This document shows, in pieces, positions 1-10,500 of a stretch of 22,023 nt of DNA (the first letter of the stretch is position 1; each line of letters opens with the position of its first letter). Location of the stretch: positions 1-22,023 of the forward strand of contig CALGUD010000165.1 of assembly GCA_937901915.1 (NCBI GenBank). The letters run 5' to 3'. The stretch comes from an uncultured Flavobacteriaceae bacterium. GTDB lineage: Bacteria; Bacteroidota; Bacteroidia; Flavobacteriales; Flavobacteriaceae. A program made the position numbers and the translations under genes. The notes beneath the pieces were generated by a model, which did not search any database, was not told the origin of the DNA, and saw only the letters and a program-made list of their open reading frames with translations.

Positions 1-128
1 AATAACTAAAAATCAAAAAGATACATTATAAAAAAACCTTAACTTAATGACATTGCGCTAGCGGTAGCGGGGGTATTAGAAATATTTCCTTAAATAACCT
101 CAATATATCATGCCTCGCTAAATTCGTA
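1..128. other. Intergenic stretch after the putative immunity gene, with a GC-rich hairpin
   Basis: Mostly AT-rich, with an abrupt GC-rich patch at about 53-72. Bases 56-69 (CGCTA-GCGG-TAGCG) can form a 5-bp stem with a 4-base loop. On the minus strand a run of seven T follows about 20 nt further on, too far for a classical intrinsic terminator. I see no gene here. It may be an operon-end signal or part of a dispersed repeat. Confidence 0.3.
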
Positions 129-680
129 CTATCGTGGTTTTTGTAATGAATTCTCTAAGTATTCATAGTAATCAAAGTCTAACAAATGAATCTCTATATA
201 GTCTTTATTCTTCATAAAAACTGGCTTTGAAGGTTCACCTATATTGGTTTTATCAAAACTTTTAATTAACTCTTCATTGATATGGGGAATAATGATGATA
301 CTTTTATAATCATTATCAATAAATAATTTAAAATACTTTTTTGAATCAATTAAATTAAAGCATAAAACTTTATTTTTAAAACTAACTCTCTCTTTATTAT
401 TAAATACTCTACTAAAATATAATGATGGTTTTTTTAAGATAGTATCAATAATTTTATTTTTATTTAAAAAAACAGTTAACTCATCATAACCCTTTGAGTC
501 AAAGTAAATAAAAGCTTTATTTACTTTATTTACTTTTTCTTCAAAATTCTTTTGTAAATAAGATTCACTTCCTCTAAAAATTACTAAACTATCTACAAGC
601 TCTAAACTATTCTGTGCATTAATTACATGAAAACTAAAAACTAGGAATAAACAATGAAATATGTATGTTTTTATATTCAT
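129..680 (-). CDS. Small secreted protein, candidate immunity protein for the RHS metallopeptidase tip
   Basis: I do not recognise the family. From the chosen ATG at 680 the protein is 183 aa. It opens with a Sec-type signal (basic start MNIKTY, hydrophobic stretch, cleavage near VINAQ) and no lipobox cysteine, so a soluble periplasmic or secreted product is predicted. The mature part is rich in Lys, Asn, Ile and aromatic residues, with beta-strand-like stretches (KSIIIIPHI, YIEIHLLDFDYYEYL). The gene starts 28 nt after the stop of the RHS gene, the usual place of an immunity gene in polymorphic toxin loci; that role is inferred from position only. Base composition is extreme: one 60-base line (241-300) has 14 G+C. 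Two earlier in-frame ATGs exist. The one at 716 overlaps the RHS stop by 8 nt as ATGATTAA, the same geometry as another junction in this operon. The one at 761 adds a Lys/Arg-rich leader. I prefer 680 because it gives a normal signal peptide. Confidence 0.75.
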   Translation of the reverse strand: MNIKTYIFHCLFLVFSFHVINAQNSLELVDSLVIFRGSESYLQKNFEEKVNKVNKAFIYFDSKGYDELTVFLNKNKIIDTILKKPSLYFSRVFNNKERVSFKNKVLCFNLIDSKKYFKLFIDNDYKSIIIIPHINEELIKSFDKTNIGEPSKPVFMKNKDYIEIHLLDFDYYEYLENSLQKPR

Positions 681-708
681 TAATAACAATATTTTAAAAT
701 AAATTACT

Positions 709-1506
709 TTAATCATCTTGTTTAGATTCCTCTTCTTTTTTGCTTTTCGTTTGATTTTCATGAATAAAGTTAAAAATCATTTGCAGTTGCTCAGGGGAGA
801 AAGTTTTATTTTGAAATACTTCTCCCAATTCTTCCATCCCATTAGGCTCTCCAAGTACCATTAAATTATTAGCAATGAATTCAATTTGTTCTCCTGAGGA
901 AAGCAATAACATATCTGAATCTAATTGCTCTAGAGCTTTTTCATATATATCAGCTATTTTTGAAATTTGTCTAAATGTTACTTTATCATCGTTTTGATGA
1001 ACTTTATCCCAAACATGAAGTAAACCTAACAAATGACCCATTTCATGTATTATTGTTTCAGAAATTTCGTTAGCAAGTTCTTCTTGTTTAAAAGAAGTAA
1101 ATTCATTGTTGAAATCAATATCTGAAACATTAATACCAGAAACTATGCCATTTGTGGTAGCAAATATTTCTGAACCTCCAATTTGATTAGTAATTCCTCT
1201 TGAGTATTTGGTCAGATATTTAGGATCTCCTGATATTTCAGTTGCTTTATCAATATATGCCTCAGGGTCCATCAATTCTATATTATACTTTTTATTGCTA
1301 ATTCTCTCACTAATAATTTCATAGGTAAACCATCCTTGAATTTTGCCACTTTTTATTTTACTATCAAAAACTTGCAAATATCTAGTTTTCACTTTATCCA
1401 TAACTAACTCATAAAACTGTTTTGGAACATCTGCACTTTGTATAACTCTAAAGTGTGCATTTATATAAATTGTTCCGTCAGTTGCTTGAGAAAAACTAAA
1501 CTCTTT
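709..1506 (-). other. Variable toxin tip of the RHS protein: putative metzincin zinc protease domain
   Basis: This is the part of the RHS gene after the conserved ELEG end of the core, residues about 3393-3657. The codons at 1015-1047 encode HEMGHLLGLLH, the extended zinc-binding HExxHxxGxxH motif of metzincins (three His ligands, catalytic Glu at 3547). Sixty-two residues after the first His comes NNLMVLG (Met 3608), which fits a Met-turn. It is followed by FSPEQLQMI, which recalls the FT.GQ..RM helix after the Met-turn in M43 (cytophagalysin/pappalysin) enzymes. The segment before the motif (NQIGGSEIFATTNG) could be the active-site-cleft edge strand. No second catalytic domain is seen. The final KSKKEEESKQDD tail is a charged, probably disordered end. 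Protease class is well supported by the motif; substrate and toxic role are inferred. Confidence 0.8.
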
Positions 1507-4500
1507 ACCCTCCAATTCAATGCCATCCATAACTCGATTCTCACTAAATGCATAAGGGCTATTCCATGGATATTTACCTCCAATCGGATCCACCGCAAAA
1601 AACCTCCCTACCCTCGGGTCATGCATTCTATACTTGTAATTCACAGAGTTTCCTTCACCCTTCACCTCATTATCCATTTCCTGGCCCTGGAAGCCGTAGC
1701 GGTAATCGGAGGTGTTTCCATGGCGGTTCGGTAAGAGCATCCCAAAGGGATAGTAATCATTATATGCAAGAACGTCTGGTTTAAAGGTACCTGAAATTCC
1801 TGAATTTAGCAACTTGCGGTCGGTGATTACACTCAATACATTTCCTAAATGGTTACTGAGTTCATAGCGTTTGTCGCCTGAAACACGGTTTAGGGTAATT
1901 ACAGGGTCTTCGTTCATAATTTCAGTGATCGGGATGTTCTTTTCTTCAAGGCCTAAACGGGAGCTGCCGAAAATGTGGTGCTCTTTAAGGAGAAAATCTT
2001 CTGTGCTGCCGTTGTTGTTTTCATATACAGCCATGGTATTACCTTGTGCATCCCGCACATAATAGGTGAATATATTGGCGGGTTCTACTGATTTGGCAAT
2101 ACGGTTGCCTAAACCATCGTAGTAAAAGCTGATGGTGCTTTGTTGCCCGTTTACATTTTTATGTACGGCTTTTACTTTTCCGTCCACCCTCCATTCTATA
2201 TTGGTAATGCCTTCGGCTTCATCGGCTGTGAGTTGCCCTATGGCATCGTACTGGTAGTTATTGGCGGATTGCCCGCTGTCTATATCGCTGTCAAAATTGG
2301 CATCAAGGGCCGGGTTATCGGATACGGATAACAATTTATTGGATGTTTTCTCTCCATTTACATCGGTTTCATAGTTATAGTTAAAGTCGTCCATTGGCAA
2401 TACGGTACCAGTGCTTGTTACGGCAGACCTTTCAAGGGTTTCCAGGTTTCCGTTATTGTCGTACGAATAGGCGGCACTGTAACTTGCTGAGGATGCCCCG
2501 CCTGTAATGCTGTTGCCCTGCATGGCCTTAATACGGTTCAGCTGGTCGTATGTATATTGGTTTAACTGTGCAGGCAGTATGGATTCATTATTATCCACAA
2601 TGCCGGTAACCATTTGTTTGATATTCCCGTTGTAAAGGTCTTTGGTGGACTGGGTGTTGTTGCTATACGCAAAGGAAGTGGTACCTGTACTTCCGATGGA
2701 TTGGTAATCGCCGTTAAAATAGGAGAGTGAATACCCGAATGCATCCTGTCCGACGGAGGAACTGCTTGTTCCGTCTGTGCCCATATCGTGGCCGGCATCC
2801 AATGTTTCGGAATTGACTCCTTTAAGCCAGCCCTGTAAGGTATAGGCATAGTCTATTCCCTGTACTTCCTTGTCGCCTATAAGTACCCTTGCGAGCGGGC
2901 CATGGGCATAGTATTCGTAATTGGCATCACGTTCCCAGGTGAATCCGTCTGACGATGTTTGAACGTTTACGATCCTGTTATCGGCGTCGTATTCGTATTT
3001 ATGGATAAACTGGTCTTCTTTTCCTTTCTGGTAGGTGACTTTATTGACATTTCCACTGATCAGGTCGTATTCATACAATACGTTTTTCATACCCGAATTC
3101 GGATCTGCGGAAGAAAGGGAGAGCATTTTATTATGCTGTACCAGCTCTTTTACATTCCCGTGGATGTCGTAGTTATAGAAAATGGCATTGTTATACTGAT
3201 GCTCGAGTGTGGACGGGGTCACCTGATCATACGAATAAATAGCGGTGACGCGGTTCCTTGAGTTGCCCACATGGCTGCCGCTACCGTCTACCGTATCAAA
3301 AATTTCGGCCGCAAAGCTTACGGGTTCGGTATAACGGGTACGGGTGACTTCGTACTGGTTGTCTGATATATTTGCAGGATAGCCTGTGGCTGTTTCCACA
3401 CGGGCACCGTTGGCGGAATACAGCAATTTCCCTGATATTCCGTCAATTTCCACTGCTACGTTGAGTGCCAGTTCACCGGCTTCGGCTATACGGCCCAATT
3501 CGTCGTAGGTGGTATAACTAAACCTGTTATTGGCTGCCTGTTTTGCGTTCTGAGAGGCTATAATCCTTCCCAACAGGTCATAAGCAAACCGGGTTTCACC
3601 ACCATCGGGTGTTTTTTGCCATGCCAGCTGGTTTAACGAATTGTAGCGGTACTCTGTTTTTAACCTGTGATCAGGCAGTAAGAGACTATTTTCTGTGGCT
3701 ACATCATTGGCCCTGTACTGGTTTATCTGAGCGTTGATTCCACCTTCAAGTTCTGTGTTTGTAAAGCGGTCTACCCCTTCGGGTGGTACGGTTTGTATGA
3801 GGTTACCGGACTGGTCGTAGTAATAAAGGGTATACTGATATTCTTTATCAAAATACACCATATCAAAAGTTTCTACGGCATTTTCGGTAGCTTCTTTCAG
3901 GTATGTTTTTATGAATTCAGCCCTGGTGCGTTCCAGGAAGGCATCATAACTGTCGTTTGTATAGGCTTCATATACACTGAGTGCGAATTGTTCGCAATTG
4001 CTTTCTTCCGGTATGGGAATGGTTACATCGTTGAAATTCACCGGGAACGGGTTCGGGATTTCGGTACAGCCACCAGCATTTTCAAGACTTTCTACTTCTT
4101 CTGATGTAAATGCAGTCCATGTTTTTACATTGTCCGGTGTACTGGATGCTACAAGGTTTGCATATTTATTAATGATACCCCTTATTCCTGCATAGCCGTA
4201 GTTAAACTCGGTAGCCCCAAAACGTGCAATGGACATGTAATTTACGTCCAGCGTACTCGTCACCTCTAAGGCTGTAAGGAAATAATCATAATCCTCTACA
4301 ATGTACTGGAAATAGTTGTCGCAGAACTGTGTTTCGGTCAGTGGAACCTCATCCATATCGCCAAGACTGTTTAATATAGCCAAATAAACCGGGTATTTTT
4401 CAGAACAGCTTATAGGCTCCGGTACAGGTGGAATACATATCCCTTCACCGCACTCCTCGCGGGCGAGGTCTAATGTACCGCGCGCAGAAGTGATTGATGA

Positions 4501-7500
4501 TTTTAAGGTTTCTTTACTACTAGAACTTTTGAAGGAAGAATTACCTACATCACGACTAAAAAAATCACAAGTCGCTATACTTCCTCCGTTGCCAGCCTGT
4601 GTACGATACCGTAATTGAATTCCAGTGTTTTTAACCACTTCTTCTCCTAAATTATTACGGTATCTAATTGTCAAATCATTTCTGTAGCCTCCTTGTCCAC
4701 TCCCAGGGATTTCAACCATATCAATTGATAAAATCTCTTCAATAACAGGATCGTTAACATTAAACTCTTCAAATCCCTGTACAATAGATCCAAACTCAAG
4801 CCCAAAACCACCATTATCACCAGTAAACCTCAACCCAAGTGAGGAACTGGTTAGAAAATATATTTGTGATGTAAGGCCGCCTGAAAATACTGGTTGTCCA
4901 TTAAAACCCGAATTTATTAATGGCAAACGTTCACTTATCTGCAAATCAGTATCATAGATAAGATTTTGGGAGTGTACTGAAATATCATCAAGGTTTTGCC
5001 CGGGTGAATAATTGCCCCCTACAATGTCATTAAGAATATTTTTGACATGATTCTCAAAGATTATCTCTTTATCGGCAATTTCTGAGCAGCTGGGGACATT
5101 ATCTCCTGAGTCATCATTATCTCCTGAGTCATCATTTAAATCTGCAGTATTAAAGAAAACACAAACATCTAAAGGAGTAATATTTTCACCAGAAGGCGGC
5201 AGGGAGGGATCAGATATTAATGAAATGGTGTAATTACCATAAGAATTATAAGTCTCATCATCAGAATAAGAAATTGTATAAGTGCTAGAACCCCGCATAG
5301 GCGGATCAATAGGAATTGGAACGGTAGTATTATAAATTTCAAGTTCTTGAAAGTTAAGAAGTGAATCATAATCAAAATAAGAATTATACCTATTAAATTC
5401 AAAAGTGAAACCATAATAATCCCCAAAATTGAAATGAACACCTAATAATTTATTATTCATAATAGAAATAGGGCTATAACTTGCTATAGATGTATTTAAA
5501 GGATGAATTATGTTTTCCCCATTACGTGTATAAGCAGCATACTCATAGCTATCTTTTAAAGGAAACTGATTAATCAGGTTCTGATAACTTTGGTAGTTGG
5601 TAATATCAGTTCCATTCATACTTTCAAGGGATTGTCCAGAATTGAGTGCAGTCGATACATCTGTTAAAACATCATTTAAAAGTGCTTTAAAATAAATGTC
5701 AAAATCAGTTACACTTTCGAACTCCATTTCACAGGGATGTGGACTAAAATCACCACAATTTATAAACTTAAAAATCTTATCCTCCTGTAACATATACCTC
5801 CTTTCATCTTCTGTAGTAACACATGATGAGTTAGGGATATTCACATAAACATCAGCAGTTAATCTTCCTCCTACTTCATTGTATGATAAATTTTCAATTG
5901 TAATTCTATTACCATCTACACCCGGAGTACACTCAAAATTTGGATTACTTTGATTGTAATGAAGTATTCGAAATTCCTCGTCGAAAATAGCGGTACTACA
6001 ATAGCCTTTAATATAAAAAACAAACCCTCCCTCAATTTGATAAATAATTACTGGTGAGTCTCCTGAGTCATAATTTCCAGGCAAACCAGACACACAATTA
6101 TTGTTAAACTCCGGTAAATAGGGAACTAGCTCATTATACCCGGCTGGAATATAATCAGGATGTACAATATTCATCCAATTTTGTATTGGACGATACAATT
6201 CATTATCTTCTGGTGATAAATTAGAAAATTCATTCATTAACCTCCACATATCAGTATATAAATCTTCAAAGGCCTCTTTAATATTAGCTAAACAAGGATC
6301 TTCTACTATTGGTTCTACAGGTTCAAAGAAATCACAAGGATCTAAATTTGAAAATTCTGTGTACTGGCTTGTACTATCATTGAACGTTATAAAAAGATAC
6401 CCTAAATGAACATTACTAACCAGATTGCCATTTGTATCAATATAAGTTATATAAAATGGTAGTGAACCATCTAGTGATATAGGCCATAAACCTCTATTTG
6501 CAGTAGCTTTAGCAGCAGTTTCAATTCCTTTTATATCCAGACATATCACTTCACTAACTTCTACTATTTCATAAGGTGATGCTCTAAAATCGAAGAAAAA
6601 AGATACTGATTCAGTATTAGTACTATCTGCTGAAAAAAGTAAGCTAAGATTAAACCAATCACTAAGAAGAGGATGTGACCAATTAATTTGAGGATTACTA
6701 ACATCAACATCAAAAGCATTTAAGTCAGATACTCCCGAACTTATATATGCATCAAGATTCCTTTGTAACCTATCTTCTAGATCCAATTGTGTTATAAATT
6801 CATCTATAAATGGGGCGTTGACAGGTGTAAAATCGCTAAAACTCGGAGGATGATTATTAATGGCTTCATTAAAAACTTCTTTAAAATAATATTCAAACAA
6901 TTCTTCGGTTTCCTGATTTTCCATACAATATGGAACAGAATTTTTACATTCAGGAGTTTCCTCTTCCCCAACCAAATCATTAATATCACCGCAGCAAAGG
7001 AAATTGATAAGACGGGTACCGTCTTCCGTAAGGGTTCCTGTAGTTGTCTGGCGGGTGAGGGTGGAATCAAAATATGTAATGGTAGCATTCTGGCGTATAA
7101 TTCGGCCTTCGGTATTGTAATCAAAATTAAAGGCCACACCGGTTATAAAATCAATATCAGAGACATTAAAATCCTGCTCCAGGGTTAAAATAAATTTGGT
7201 TGTGCCGTTTACCTGGATGGAGTATATTCCACCCCCTTCTGAAGTCCATTGGGCACTTCCAGAGCCCCAGAAAGCAGATAAATAGCTACCTGTATATTCA
7301 GTATACCCGGATAAGCTAACCGTGGTGTTTAACACATTGGAGTTTTCCAGCCTGTTTAACAACCCGGCCAATGCCAGTGTAAACTGGCTTTCAATATTAC
7401 AATCGCCTAATGAACCATGACTATTACCATTCCCTAAATATTCCCCGATACCATTGGCATCGGTAATACTACATTCCGCAATACGTGCCTGGGTGGTACC

Positions 7501-10500
7501 GGTGATGATGATCTCTTCATAATCGGTGTCGGTATCGTTTTGTTTAACCTGGGCGGCTATACTATAAGTAAATAATTCTGTTCCGGCATTGTAATCTGTA
7601 TAAATACGGCTCATTTTGGTAATTACCCAGCTGCCGTTGCCGTAGTTACTCCAGCTACCGCTAAAACCGGCTGGTAAGGTTAGGGTAATTGGATTTTCAT
7701 TTAAATTGGACCCTGCCTGGTGAAAGTTTATTTCGAGTGTATTGCCATTGGCTGAAGCCTGTACATTAAAATTTTCCTCCGTTGGGTGTTCCCCTCCCAT
7801 TTCTTCAAAGAGGTTCGGGCTCAGGTAGGTTTTGCTGAATGTTTTGTTACGGATGGCGGGTTCGAGCGAACCTGATGATGACCGTTCTTTAAAATAATGG
7901 TCCAGGTACACTTCCAGGTCCCTTGCCAGCGGACAAACCCCGGTTTGTACATAATACTCATAGCCGGTATATTCTTCAAAGTCGTTATACACTTCCTGTG
8001 CATTGTCGCCGGAATTATACATATTATCGGAAGGTTTAAAGCGTTTTTCCTTATCGCTATACTGCCCTTTGTGGGTGTATTTACAAAGATCGGGCTGACT
8101 TGTACTGATATTGCTCCTTACACTGCTCTTTATGGAACTGCTATAGTCTGCTATAACCGTTAACAAAGTGGTTGGCGGCGGTTCGTTGCCTATGCAACCG
8201 TTATAACATCCGTTATTACGGGCATAGATATTGGCAAATAAGGATTGTATAACCTGTTTGGCTGTAAAATAATTGGCTTTATAGGTATTCCAGAACTGGT
8301 CTCTCTCTGATTCTAAAGGTAAAGAACCAATAGCCGAAGTAATGGCACCCGGTGTTGATGCCGATACGTCACAGGTAGAAACACTGTTACAAACCAATGT
8401 AGCATAGGTAAACTGCATCAGGTTTTTATTGCTGCCGTTGTAATTGGTATTTAATGCTTCATCTATAAGGTTTTGCCTTGCCTGGTAAAGTGCAGAATTC
8501 TCAAAACTGCTCCCAAGATGGTTATTAAAATAAGGATCCTGGCCTCCTATATTATCAAAATCAGATAAAAGCCCTGCACTTACCGCCTGGGCATACGTTT
8601 TTATTGTTTGCAGATAGAGGTCATACCCGTCAGAATTCATAACCGCTCCCGATACTGGAAAGGTTTTTTCACAAACCGCTTCAGCATATTTTAAATAGCA
8701 ATATTCAGGATGGTACACCAGGAGGGATTCCGCCCATTGGTCCTGCCAAACCCCTGAAGCCAGGAAGTCGGTTACGTTTGCTAAATATTGCGGTTCCACA
8801 TAATATTCATCGGGATTGTCCATATCTTCTGTTGATATGATCTCAATATTTCCATCAATAAGCGGTGGTTCAAAATAAACATTCACTTCATCTTCTTCCT
8901 CGCCTTCACCTTCAATGATCTCTTCAATCATTTTTACGATCACATAACTTATGGTTCCGTCTTCATTGTAATAATGCCCGTCTGTATATAATTGCGATGA
9001 GCTGGATGGTGAGTCATCATGACCGGGATGCCTTGGGTTTCTCCAGCTGTTATGAAGGTTTTCGTTCCCTGTCAGGCGGGTACTGAACAATATGTTAGCA
9101 TCATTATAAATGTTTAATGCACTTTCGGGTGTTTGGGTTATCTGGCTTCCATTAACCAAAATACCGGATGCACCATACTGGCCGTTGGGTTTCATATCGT
9201 TTAGCAACTCATTCCTTGCCACCGAGCAGCTTACAGAATTCTGCACCAGTTGTTCAACTGAATCAGGGTCATTGAGATCAACCGTACCATCAAAACAAGG
9301 TGCATTACAAGCTGCTATAGAAGCTTCCCATTGTTTGCCAAAAGCAATTCTTAGTTGATCTTTTTCATCTTCCAATTCAGTTTCATTCATATAAGACAAA
9401 TCGGAATAATCATACGCCACAATCTGAGCTTCAACGTACGCTGTTTTATTGCCATACTGGTCATAAAGTGCCTGTTCGCATTCCGCACAATCCATAAAAC
9501 AACCATCCATTGTAAGGGGAGGCAAATTTGTAGTTGTAGCCGGGTCTATATAACATGGATCGGCAGGGGCCGTAAGCCTCGAAATGTAATCATCGGCATA
9601 CCCTTCCAGGGCTGCGCTGTTTACAGTAAGGTTTTTCGTAATTGTATAGGAGCCTCTTGGTACGCTGATATCCTCTAAAGCTTCCAGCACCGCAAAGGTA
9701 CCGTTCTCTTCCTCGGAAAGGTTAATAAGGTATTGAATAGGGTTCTCCAATAGCGTTATGGCATCTCCATCGGTTACATTAATGCTTAAATCGTAAATAA
9801 AAGGAAAACCGCTGTCAGGAACACACCCAAAATTGAAATATGGTTCATTGTTTAAACTGTAATCAAAAGACCGCTCCTCGTCAAAGGCAGAAACTTTAGT
9901 GGCGCTATAGAACAAGGCATCATATTGATTCCCATAGGTTCCGGTAGCGGTAATAATATTATTGTCCTGATTGGTGTCTGTAGCGCCCGGCGCCAATTTA
10001 CCCAGTAAATCGGATGACATCTCTTCGTGTAATCCACTGCTGTTGCGTTCATCCGGGAGGCTGTCAAGATTTTGAGGGGAATACCCGGCCAGGGCTGTGG
10101 CTATGGTCCTTCCCTGCGGATCTATATAACTTATACTGGCCTGCCTGTTGGGATCTACTACCAGGTTCTTTTTATAATGTAAAAAATGGCCAACACTGTA
10201 CCCAAAAAGCCTGTTTAATTCTACTTGTTCAGGAGTTCCGTAATAGTACTCCATTTCATGTTTGCTACCAAGCTGATGGTTTACACCTACCCCACTTTTT
10301 CTACGGATACGACCGGTGTTATCGGGTGTATATTCCACCTGGGAAAACGGATGGCCCTGTGCATCGGGTATTCTCTCCTTAAACGGGTCGTTTACGTCAT
10401 TACTGGATGAATAATACTGACTGGCTCCAGAGGCATCAGACATTCCCTTGGCGGGTGTAAATTGATCGAGAATATTTTGTGTGTCGAGGTCAAAATCCTG

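Noticed and set aside
56..100. Classical intrinsic terminator after the last gene
   Set aside because: The stem is only 5 bp and the T-run on the minus strand is about 20 nt away instead of adjacent.
681..761. Longer start for the putative immunity protein at 761
   Set aside because: It would add a Lys/Arg-rich leader, overlap the RHS gene by 53 nt and bury the signal peptide. The ATG at 680 gives a normal signal. The start at 716 remains possible.
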